From Prevotellaceae bacterium (GTDB taxonomy: Bacteria > Bacteroidota > Bacteroidia > Bacteroidales > UBA932), in contig JAIROF010000137.1 in assembly GCA_031257655.1 (NCBI GenBank), forward strand, positions 1-12,844: 12,844 nucleotides of DNA, in the 5' to 3' direction. The notes beneath the pieces were generated by a model, which made no database searches, was not told the DNA's origin, and saw nothing but the letters and a program-made list of their open reading frames with translations. Positions 1-6,162 of the stretch are shown here, piece after piece; positions within the stretch are counted from its first letter, which is position 1, and the number at the start of each line of letters is the position of its first letter. A program made the position numbers and the translations under genes.

Positions 1-440
1 TTTTTGCTGAAATAATCGATTATTAAATTTTGCGAATGCAACATTTTGTTGCGATGGTATTTAGTGATTAAAAAATCCACCACTTTGGGCTGAAACGACA
101 GCTGGTAATACAGCTTATACACATGCCGTTTCGTTTTTATATGGTCGAAAAAGAAATCGATAAAATCTTCCGCTTCCTCGTCGGTAACATGGCTATCGTG
201 GTTTGGGTCAATCATATTTTCAAATTCAGAGCTCAGGTCGTCCCAAATGGTTTGCAGCAGCTCTTCCTTTGACTTAAAATAGTTATACATCAGTCCTTTT
301 GAAATCCCCGCCGACTGCGCAATCTCGTTAATTGACGTCGCATCGTAACCCTTTTCGGCAAAGAGTTTCAATGCTGTTTTGCGTATCAGTTCGCTCTTTT
401 CGCGCCTAATTTTTTCGTACTGTTCCTTTGTTCGTGGCAT
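1..440 (-). CDS. TetR/AcrR-family transcriptional regulator (C-terminus beyond window)
   Basis: A reading frame opens with ATG at 438-440 and runs off the window after 146 codons without a stop, so the C-terminal end is missing. The N-terminal third is a textbook TetR helix-turn-helix domain. Residues about 11-27 form helix 1, ending ALKLFAEKGYDATS. INEIAQSAGISKGLMYNYF at about 35-53 covers the HTH and recognition helix, followed by KSKEELL. The rest is the ligand-binding, dimerising domain, which is poorly conserved in this family and gives no inducer hint. TetR proteins usually repress themselves and a neighbouring efflux or metabolic gene. The target here would lie beyond position 1, because the gene behind it (mnmE) is a housekeeping gene. 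A promoter and a palindromic operator candidate lie about 60-110 bp upstream. The gene looks visibly more AT-rich than the rest of the window. The family call is sure; the ligand and targets are unknown. Confidence 0.93.
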   Translation of the reverse strand, partial: MPRTKEQYEKIRREKSELIRKTALKLFAEKGYDATSINEIAQSAGISKGLMYNYFKSKEELLQTIWDDLSSEFENMIDPNHDSHVTDEEAEDFIDFFFDHIKTKRHVYKLYYQLSFQPKVVDFLITKYHRNKMLHSQNLIIDYFSK

Positions 441-501
441 AATTAATCTTATTATATCATTATAAATCAATATTCTATTCCCATTCGTCGCTGTTTTTGA
501 T

Positions 502-515
502 TGACTGAACGGTCA
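502..515. promoter_or_regulatory. Candidate TetR operator overlapping the transcription start
   Basis: TGACTGAACGGTCA is an imperfect palindrome: TGAC and GTCA ends with G and C also symmetric, 10 of 14 positions. It sits immediately downstream of the -7 box and over the expected start site. TetR proteins bind such short palindromes in their own promoters, so autorepression is the natural reading. Binding by this protein is inference. Confidence 0.55.
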
Positions 516-517
516 GG

Positions 518-548
518 CAAATGTAGAGCTTTGTTTTGAATTGCCAAA
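518..548 (-). promoter_or_regulatory. Bacteroidota-type promoter of the tetR gene
   Basis: On the minus strand TTTG (548-545) is followed by exactly 19 bases and then TACATTTG (525-518). This matches the Bacteroidota vegetative consensus TTTG-N19-21-TAnnTTTG at every fixed base. Transcription would start near 511-513, giving a 5' leader of about 70 bases before the tetR ATG. The match is read directly from sequence; promoter activity is inferred. Confidence 0.7.
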
Positions 549-589
549 ACAAGGCCAACAAAAGGTGGGGAAAACTTATCAACAATAAT

Positions 590-775
590 CGCTACTAATG
601 CCGGGAAGTCCCGCTCCGTTATTGGTAACGAAGTGAGGAAACGTAGCGAAGCGGCGTTCGGCGCAGCCAAACTCCCACCGCACCACCGTCATAGGGGAGA
701 AGTGGTGGGAGATTGGCTGCGCCGAACTCCGCTTCGCTACCAATGACGGAGCGGGACTTCCCGGCATTAGTAGCG
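590..775. repeat. Long nested palindromic element, 186 bp
   Basis: The left arm 590-633 pairs with 732-775 over 44 positions with two non-Watson-Crick positions. After an 18-base bulge at 634-651, bases 652-681 pair with 702-731 with three mismatches. The loop is 682-701. Each end is itself a 41-bp palindromic unit (590-630 and 735-775), and a third copy of that unit lies at 12770-12810. The element occupies most of the 401-base gap between mnmE and tetR. It has no convincing gene: the open frames across it are mirror images of the repeat. It looks like a dispersed, non-autonomous palindromic element (REP/MITE-like). As RNA it would make a very stable hairpin behind mnmE. Bases 776-841 hold nothing recognisable. 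Confidence 0.85.
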
Positions 776-841
776 CACAAAGTCAGGCAACTATGTTCCA
801 GTGGAATGGCTGTTTTTTTTTGATGGTGGGAATTTTCAGGA

Positions 842-2263
842 TTATTTTCCGATGCAAAAATTTCTGAAGATATGATTAAGAATATCCGCATCTGCAATTT
901 CTCCGGTAACCTCGGCGAGGCGCTGCGTTGCTTCGCGAATCTCAAAGGCGATGAGCTCTTCGCTCAGGCGGCTGTTCAGCCCGCTGAGCGCGTGCGCCAG
1001 CGCCTGCTGTGCGCCGACAAACGCTTCGTAGTGGCGCAGGTTGCTCACAATGCTGCCGTCGAGGTTGTCGGGGATGGCGGCGAGGCGCAGCAGTTCCTGC
1101 TCCAGCGCGGCCATGCCCGTCCTGTTTTTTGCCGAAAGCGCCAGCAGCGTGCACAACGGCTGTAGCAGCGCAACCTTCTCCGCCAGCTCGGCCGCGCTTA
1201 CCCTGTCGGCCTTGTTGAGCAGCGCCACGAGCGATTGCTCCTTGCCCACCTTTTGCAGAAAGAAGCGCAGGGTATGCTGCAATTCGGCGGCGGAGAGGGT
1301 AGCGTCCAGCACCGGCAGCACGATTTGCGCCTGCTCCAGCTTTTGGTAGGTGCGCTCAATGCCCAGCTGCTCCACGCGCTCCGCGCCGGAGCGAATGCCC
1401 GCCGTGTCGATAAAGCGGAAGAGCGCGCCGCCAAGCGTCACGCTATCCTCAATAGCGTCGCGGGTGGTGCCGGCTACGTCCGACACCAGCGCCTTGTCGT
1501 CGTTGAGCAGGGCGTTGAGCAGCGTGCTTTTGCCCACGTTGGGGCTGCCCACAATCACCACCGGGATGCCCTTTTTGATGGCGTTGCCGGCGGCAAACGA
1601 GGCGGTCAGCTTGCCGATGGCCTGTATCACGTCTTGCAGCAGCGCTTGGAGCTCCTCGCGGTTGGCAAAGGTTACATCCTCGTCGGCAAAGTCGAGCTCC
1701 AGCTCCAGCATGGAGGCAAAGTGCAGCAGCTTTTCGCGCAGCGCCTTCACTTCGGCGGAGTAGCCTCCGCGCATTTGCTGCATGGCTATGCGGTGCATGG
1801 CGCGCGTTTCGGCGGCGATGAGGTCGCCCACCGCTTCGGCCTGCGCAAGGTCTATCTTTCCGTTCAGGAAGGCGCGCATGGTAAATTCGCCGGGCTGCGC
1901 CGGCTGCGCCCCGCAGTCCACCAGCGCCCGCAGCGCCTGCTGCTGAACGTAGGCAGAGCCGTGGCACGAAATCTCCACCGTGTCCTCGCCCGTGTACGAG
2001 GCCGGCGCGCGGAAAACGGTCGCCAGCGCCTCGTCAATCGTTTCGCCGCCGCGGGCAATGGCGCCAAAGTGCACCGTGCCGGCCTTTTGCTCGGCGAGCT
2101 TTTTGCCCGAGGGCGAGGCGAAAATTTTGTCGGCAAGGGCCAGCGCCTGCGCTCCGCTCAGGCGGATAACCGCAATGCCACCCGTGCCCGGCGGCGTTGC
2201 AATGGCGGCTATGGTGGAGGTAAGGTCTATCAATGCGTTGATTTTTTTCGAGTAAATGCACAT
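842..2263 (-). CDS. mnmE: tRNA uridine-5-carboxymethylaminomethyl modification GTPase MnmE
   Basis: MnmE works with MnmG in the cytoplasm to install the (carboxymethyl)aminomethyl group on wobble uridine 34 of certain tRNAs, using tetrahydrofolate-bound one-carbon units. Numbered from the ATG at 2261-2263 (473 aa), the N-terminal domain begins TIAAIATPPGTGGIAVIRLSG, as is typical. The G domain shows GSPNVGKS (239-246), TTRD (266-269), DTAG (286-289), NKAD (350-353) and SAK (377-379). The protein ends FCIGK, the invariant C-terminal C-x-GK motif. All catalytic features are intact. An in-frame GTG at 2287 would add eight residues, but I prefer the ATG because even that form already has more residues before TIAAIA than usual. 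It starts 33 bp behind the AspT/YidE-type transporter gene on the same strand, so co-transcription is likely. Confidence 0.97.
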   Translation of the reverse strand: MCIYSKKINALIDLTSTIAAIATPPGTGGIAVIRLSGAQALALADKIFASPSGKKLAEQKAGTVHFGAIARGGETIDEALATVFRAPASYTGEDTVEISCHGSAYVQQQALRALVDCGAQPAQPGEFTMRAFLNGKIDLAQAEAVGDLIAAETRAMHRIAMQQMRGGYSAEVKALREKLLHFASMLELELDFADEDVTFANREELQALLQDVIQAIGKLTASFAAGNAIKKGIPVVIVGSPNVGKSTLLNALLNDDKALVSDVAGTTRDAIEDSVTLGGALFRFIDTAGIRSGAERVEQLGIERTYQKLEQAQIVLPVLDATLSAAELQHTLRFFLQKVGKEQSLVALLNKADRVSAAELAEKVALLQPLCTLLALSAKNRTGMAALEQELLRLAAIPDNLDGSIVSNLRHYEAFVGAQQALAHALSGLNSRLSEELIAFEIREATQRLAEVTGEIADADILNHIFRNFCIGK

Positions 2264-2276
2264 AAAAAAGGCTTCC

Positions 2277-2292
2277 GCTGCGCACACGCAGC
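2277..2292 (-). promoter_or_regulatory. Small hairpin between transporter gene and mnmE
   Basis: Read on the minus strand, GCTGCG-TGTG-CGCAGC forms a 6-bp GC stem with a 4-base loop. It follows the transporter stop codon, and a run of six T lies shortly after it, directly abutting the mnmE ATG. The distance from stem to T-run (about 8 bases) is long for a classical intrinsic terminator. A weak attenuator or a structure that limits mnmE translation is possible but unproven. Confidence 0.3.
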
Positions 2293-2296
2293 GCGG

Positions 2297-3970
2297 CTAC
2301 GCCAGCAGCAGGATGAGCAGCTGCGCCGATATTACCCGAAGGAACATGGTAAGCGGGTATACCGTAGCGTAGCCCACCGAAGGGAGGTCGTTTCCGGCGG
2401 CGTCGTTGGCGTAGGCCAGGGCGGGCGGGTCGGTCATGGAGCCTGCGATGAGGCCGCTCAGCGTAAAGTAGTTCAGCTTGAGCAGCAGCCGTCCGGCAAT
2501 GCCCGCCACGGTAATGGGGATAAGCGTAATGAGCGCTCCGTAGCCTATCCACTTGTAGCCGCCGGCGACCACCGTTTCGACAAACCGCTCGCCCGCGCCC
2601 AGGCCTACGCAGGCAAGGAACAAGGTGATGCCCACTTCGCGCAGCATCAGGTTGGCGCTCATGGTGGTGTAGGTTATCAGCTTAAGCTTGGGGCCAAAGT
2701 AGCTGATGAGAATGGACACCAGCAGCGGCCCTCCCGCCAGCCCCAGCTTCACGGGCTGCGGTATGCCGGCAAAGGTGATGGGGCAGCTCCCCACGATCAC
2801 GCCTAAGAATATTCCGAGGAAAATCGGGAAGATGTTGGGGGCGTTGAGGCGCTTGAGCGAGTTGCCGAGCTTTTTCTCAACTTCGGCAATGGCGGTTTCC
2901 GTGCCCACCACCGTCACCCGGTCGCCTATTTGCAGGAGGAGGGAGGGGTGGGCTACCAGGTCGACGCCCGAGCGGTTGATGCGGGTAATATTCACGCCAA
3001 GGCTGCGAATTCTCAGCTGCTCCAGCGACTTTCCGTTCAGCTTCGATTTGGTGATGAGAATACGGCGCGAAATGAGCTGCGGGGCAAAAGTATTCCACTC
3101 CACCTGCACCTCCTCGCCGATAAAGGCCGTAATGGCGGGCATTGCCGCCGCCGACGTTACCACCAGCATTTCGTCGCCGAGGTAGAGAACGGTATCGGGG
3201 CGCACCGCTTCCACCGTCCCGTCTTTGTGCCGCACGCGCGATATGACGTAGTTTCGGTTGATGAGGTCGTGTATTTCGCCCACTTTTTTGCCGTTGAGAG
3301 CCGGATTTCCGAGGCGCAGCGACAGGCGTCGCGGCTCGTCGCGGCTGCTACCCGTGGTGCGGAGGGTGTCTTTCTCCTCCTTTTCCATGTTGATTTTAAA
3401 CAGGTAGCGCAGCGCAATGATGGCGCCCACGATGCCCACCACCGCCAGCGGGTAGGCCACGGCGTAGCCGGTGGCGATGTCCGGGTTATCGGCCCCGCTC
3501 AGGTCGCGGCAGGCCTGCTGCGCCGCGCCAAGACCCGGCGTGTTGGTAACCGCGCCCGACATGATGCCCGCCATCGTGGTGATGGGCAGCCCCGTGAGCT
3601 TGTAAATCGCGCACGTAACCAGCACGCCCATTAAAACAACGCTGCCGGCAAGCAGGTTGAGCTGCAACCCGCCCTTCTTGAGCGACGAAAAAAAGCCCGG
3701 CCCAACCTGCAACCCTACAGAGTATACAAAAAGTATCAGCCCGAACTCCTGCACAAAGTGCAGCACGTGTCCGTTGAGCCGCATCCCAAAATGGCTGAAC
3801 GCAATGCCAACAAACAAAATCCACGTAACGCCCAGCGAAACGCCGGCAACCTTGATTTTTCCCAGTAAAATGCCCACGCTGATGACCACCGCGAGTATCA
3901 GCACCGACTGCGCTACGCTACCGCCTCCCGGTAGCCCGCCGCCAAAAAATAAGCTTTCTAACCATCCCAT
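2297..3970 (-). CDS. AspT/YidE/YbjL-family (AAE) membrane transporter with two RCK_C domains
   Basis: This 557-residue inner-membrane protein has the two-half architecture of the aspartate:alanine exchanger (AAE, TC 2.A.81) family. Hydrophobic segments fill residues about 20-190, a soluble centre spans about 200-375, and a second membrane block runs from 378 to the end. The duplicated signature is visible as AGIMSGAVTNTPGLGAAQQ (134-152) and GLIAGSMTDPPALAYAND (506-523). The soluble centre contains two TrkA-C/RCK_C-like modules (about 212-290 and 296-372), as in YidE. AspT itself exchanges aspartate for alanine, but most YidE-type members have no proven substrate, so none is assigned. ATG at 3970 is the natural start, giving the usual family length. 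It is upstream of and probably co-transcribed with mnmE; no functional link between the two is obvious. Confidence 0.9.
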   Translation of the reverse strand: MGWLESLFFGGGLPGGGSVAQSVLILAVVISVGILLGKIKVAGVSLGVTWILFVGIAFSHFGMRLNGHVLHFVQEFGLILFVYSVGLQVGPGFFSSLKKGGLQLNLLAGSVVLMGVLVTCAIYKLTGLPITTMAGIMSGAVTNTPGLGAAQQACRDLSGADNPDIATGYAVAYPLAVVGIVGAIIALRYLFKINMEKEEKDTLRTTGSSRDEPRRLSLRLGNPALNGKKVGEIHDLINRNYVISRVRHKDGTVEAVRPDTVLYLGDEMLVVTSAAAMPAITAFIGEEVQVEWNTFAPQLISRRILITKSKLNGKSLEQLRIRSLGVNITRINRSGVDLVAHPSLLLQIGDRVTVVGTETAIAEVEKKLGNSLKRLNAPNIFPIFLGIFLGVIVGSCPITFAGIPQPVKLGLAGGPLLVSILISYFGPKLKLITYTTMSANLMLREVGITLFLACVGLGAGERFVETVVAGGYKWIGYGALITLIPITVAGIAGRLLLKLNYFTLSGLIAGSMTDPPALAYANDAAGNDLPSVGYATVYPLTMFLRVISAQLLILLLA

Positions 3971-3997
3971 GTTTTCTTACACCATAAAAATTGAGCG

Positions 3998-4005
3998 CAA
4001 AAGTA
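3998..4005 (-). promoter_or_regulatory. Possible -7 box of the transporter-mnmE operon
   Basis: The minus strand reads TACTTTTG, a full match to the Bacteroidota -7 consensus TAnnTTTG, 28-35 bases before the transporter ATG. No TTTG occurs at the proper 19-21 base distance upstream, so only half of the promoter pattern is present. The rest of the gap 4006-4234 shows no gene or strong structure. Confidence 0.4.
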
Positions 4006-4234
4006 ACACTTCTTCACAACATACGCCCCATGATTTGGCGTTAAAAGATAAAAAAACGCAAAAACACGCATGGGGAAAGGGATTCGTAGCCATTGCCGGA
4101 AAAAGGAGGAGGCGATTGCTGATTTTTAGCGCAAATGCCGCATGCAAACCCATTATTTTCATAAACAATCTTTCATCTTAACACCCATAAATTCCCAGCG
4201 TGTGTAAATTTTAACAATTTAAACAGGCCGTATG

Positions 4235-4630
4235 CTAAAATATTACGCCAAATCGCAAGGTAACAAAGTGTAGCTGAGTTTCGTCGGCCTCAATATGCAC
4301 CTGAAGCCCCAAGCTCAGCACCGAGCTCACAGCGCGCCCAAAGGGCAGGCGTATAGCCGGATTCAGGGCAAAGAGACCTGCTGCATCGTCAGCGCTGCCC
4401 GAGTTGAGGCGTATGGGGTAAGCCGTAGCGGCGGAGGTAAAGGGCAAAACGGGGGCGTTGGGCAGCAGCTTCCGGCGCATGCCCAAGCCTGCCGAAAAAA
4501 GCACCCCGCCCTCCTTAAAATACGCCACATCCGCCTCGCCGGGCTGCTGAGCAGGCTGGGCGTACGCCGTAGCCATGCCAAGCGCAGCAAAAAGCAGGCC
4601 TGCACCTAAATAATGCCTCACAAATCGCAT
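4235..4630 (-). CDS. Small exported beta-barrel-like protein, function unknown
   Basis: I do not recognise this 131-residue protein. Residues 1-25 are a clear signal peptide: MRFVRH, then a hydrophobic LGAGLLFAALGMATAYA and a likely cleavage after AYA. The mature part of about 106 residues contains amphipathic strand-like stretches (about 42-53, 85-97, 102-115, 118-131) and ends TLRFGVIF. A terminal strand finishing in phenylalanine is typical of outer-membrane beta-barrel proteins. It is short for a complete barrel, so it may be a mini-barrel, a subunit or a degraded remnant. The ATG at 4630 was chosen because the only longer start is TTG at 4654. It runs in the same direction as the transporter 264 bp downstream and opposite to the ureohydrolase gene. 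Whether it is a true gene is likely but not certain. Confidence 0.6.
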   Translation of the reverse strand: MRFVRHYLGAGLLFAALGMATAYAQPAQQPGEADVAYFKEGGVLFSAGLGMRRKLLPNAPVLPFTSAATAYPIRLNSGSADDAAGLFALNPAIRLPFGRAVSSVLSLGLQVHIEADETQLHFVTLRFGVIF

Positions 4631-4734
4631 GTTTTTATTAGTTAAGAAACGCAAAATAATATTACCAGACGCACCTCATACCCTGAGCTAATCCTACCTT
4701 TTCGCCGTAAAAAAGGCTTTTTTCGTTGCTCGCG

Positions 4735-4766
4735 CTTGGGAAACCAGAGTTTTTCGTGTACTTTTG
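4735..4766 (+). promoter_or_regulatory. Candidate Bacteroidota promoter of the ureohydrolase gene
   Basis: CTTG (4735-4738, three of four bases of the -33 box) is followed by 20 bases and a perfect -7 box TACTTTTG (4759-4766). Transcription would begin near 4772 and give a leader of roughly 120 bases before the ATG at 4895. This is the best promoter match in the divergent gap 4631-4894; I see no equally good one for the minus-strand gene. Confidence 0.5.
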
Positions 4767-4894
4767 AGCAGCAAAAAAACCAGGGTTGCTCTATGGCAGC
4801 TCTATGGTAAAGAGAAAATGAAACAGCCAAAGAGTAAAACGTCGAAAGCAGCAGCTTGCGTATAAACGTTAACACAAAAAAACACCCTATTTAG

Positions 4895-5947
4895 ATGGCA
4901 TTCAACCCCAACAGCGCAGGCATCCCCAACGGGCGCTACTTTGCGCTTCCGTTTACTGCAGACAACGCGCTGCTGGCGCTGCTCCCCGTACCGTGGGACG
5001 TAACCACCTCGTACCGCCCCGGCGCCGCCAAGGGGCCGCAGGCCATGCTCGACGCTTCGCCGCAGGTAGACCTTTTCGATTTGGACAACGGCAACGCCTG
5101 GACGTCCGGCATCTGCACGCTGCCCGAAAGCGCCGAAATACGCCGGCTTGGCAAGGCTGCCCGCAGCGACGCCGAAAAGGTCATCGCCCTGCTCGAAAAA
5201 GGCGCAGACGAAGGTAGCCCGCAGCTAAAACCCTGCCTCGACAGGGTAAACCAAGCCTCGGCTACGCTCAACAGCTGGGTGTACGGGCAAACCGCGCAGC
5301 GCCTCCGGAGCGGTCAGCTGGTGGGGCTGGTGGGCGGCGACCACAGCGCGCCGCTGGGCTGCATTCAGGCGCTGGGGGAGGTGCACGAATCGTTCGGCAT
5401 CCTCCACATCGACGCGCACGCCGACCTCCGAAAAGCCTACGAGGGCTTTGAGTTTTCGCACGCCTCCATCATGTACAACGTCATGCAGCGCGTTCCGGCC
5501 GTAAAAAAGCTCGTGCAGGTCGGCATTCGCGACCTCTGCGCAGACGAAGCAGCATTGGCTGCCGCTAACCCCCTTATAGCCCAATTCAACGACTACTACT
5601 TGCACGAAAACCTGTTCAATGGTGTAGCCTGGGCAGATTTATGCGACAAAATACTTGCATTTTTGCCGCAAAAGGTGTACATTAGCTTTGATATTGATGG
5701 GCTTTCGCCCGATTGCTGCCCCCATACCGGCACGCCTGCCCCCGGAGGGCTTACCTTTCACCAGGCAAGCTTCCTCATCAAGCAGCTGGTAAAGCAGGGC
5801 AAAACGATTGTGGGGTTTGACCTCTGCGAGGTAGCGCCCGGGCGCGACGGCAGCGAATGGGACGCCATAGTAGGCGCGCGGATGCTGTACAAGCTGTGCG
5901 GATTTTGCATACGCTCGCACGGCGATAGGCCGAATCGGGCTGCCTGA
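4895..5947 (+). CDS. Ureohydrolase (arginase/agmatinase/formimidoylglutamase superfamily)
   Basis: The 350-residue protein carries every binuclear manganese motif of the superfamily: GGDHS (147-151, ligand H150), DAHADLR (173-179, ligands D173, H175, D177) and SFDIDGLSP (264-272, ligands D266, D268). It also has SHAS (188-191) and the substrate-side stretch CPHTGTPAPGG (275-285). Such enzymes hydrolyse a guanidino or formimino group to release urea or formamide. The N-terminus (FNPNSAGIPNG, then PVPWDVTTSYRPGAAKGPQA) resembles the Bacteroidota proteins usually labelled agmatinase or formimidoylglutamase. The sequence does not settle which substrate is used. No histidine-degradation (hut) or polyamine gene is next to it. 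It has a candidate promoter at 4735-4766 and is followed by an 86-bp palindrome. Confidence 0.9.
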   Translation: MAFNPNSAGIPNGRYFALPFTADNALLALLPVPWDVTTSYRPGAAKGPQAMLDASPQVDLFDLDNGNAWTSGICTLPESAEIRRLGKAARSDAEKVIALLEKGADEGSPQLKPCLDRVNQASATLNSWVYGQTAQRLRSGQLVGLVGGDHSAPLGCIQALGEVHESFGILHIDAHADLRKAYEGFEFSHASIMYNVMQRVPAVKKLVQVGIRDLCADEAALAAANPLIAQFNDYYLHENLFNGVAWADLCDKILAFLPQKVYISFDIDGLSPDCCPHTGTPAPGGLTFHQASFLIKQLVKQGKTIVGFDLCEVAPGRDGSEWDAIVGARMLYKLCGFCIRSHGDRPNRAA

Positions 5948-5980
5948 TTCACCTGCTGCCGGCTAAAGCCGAAGACCTTG

Positions 5981-6066
5981 CTCCGTGCACCCCTGTGAAA
6001 CCGCTGCGCACCGCTGGTGCAATAGTAGCACAGCGGGGCACAGCGGTTTCACAGCGGAGCACGGAG
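5981..6066. repeat. 86-bp palindrome between ureohydrolase and nhaA genes
   Basis: The arm 5981-6020 pairs with 6028-6066 around the 7-base loop AATAGTA, with four mismatches and one unpaired base in 40. The core CTGTGAAACCGCTG is perfect in both arms. It is unrelated in sequence to the element at 590-775. No T-run follows, so although it could stop transcription of the upstream gene it is not a standard intrinsic terminator. It may be another dispersed palindromic repeat. Confidence 0.8.
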
Positions 6067-6162
6067 GGCTTACGCCGAAATCAGAACGCCGGACGGCTTA
6101 ATAATTATAGAGTAGACAACCTGCAAAAGTTGAAAGTTTAATTTTACCAAATCCCAACAGCT

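Noticed and set aside
579..767. Small minus-strand frames in the palindrome (and 12656-12838) sharing the run SLVAK.
   Set aside because: The similarity arises from the shared palindromic DNA, not from a conserved protein; the frames diverge outside it.
1235..2806. A 523-codon open frame on the plus strand across mnmE and the transporter gene.
   Set aside because: It is the mirror of two genes with complete family motifs on the minus strand. Its translation is rich in R, H, G and A with no recognisable domain, as expected for GC-rich antisense.
3977..4168. A 63-codon minus-strand frame just upstream of the transporter gene.
   Set aside because: It overlaps the likely promoter region, has no family resemblance, and its composition is that of non-coding DNA.
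4642..4875. A 77-codon minus-strand frame in the divergent gap before the ureohydrolase gene.
   Set aside because: It covers the candidate plus-strand promoter, shows no domain or good start, and reads like translated intergenic DNA.
5981..6066. CRISPR or attachment-site reading of the palindrome and of the heptamer arrays.
   Set aside because: There are no spacers between repeats, no cas, integrase or transposase genes nearby, and units of 7 bp are too short for a CRISPR.
6139..6146. TAATTTTA as a -7 box for nhaA.
   Set aside because: It misses the final G, has no TTTG at the right distance, and would leave a leader of only about 10 bases.
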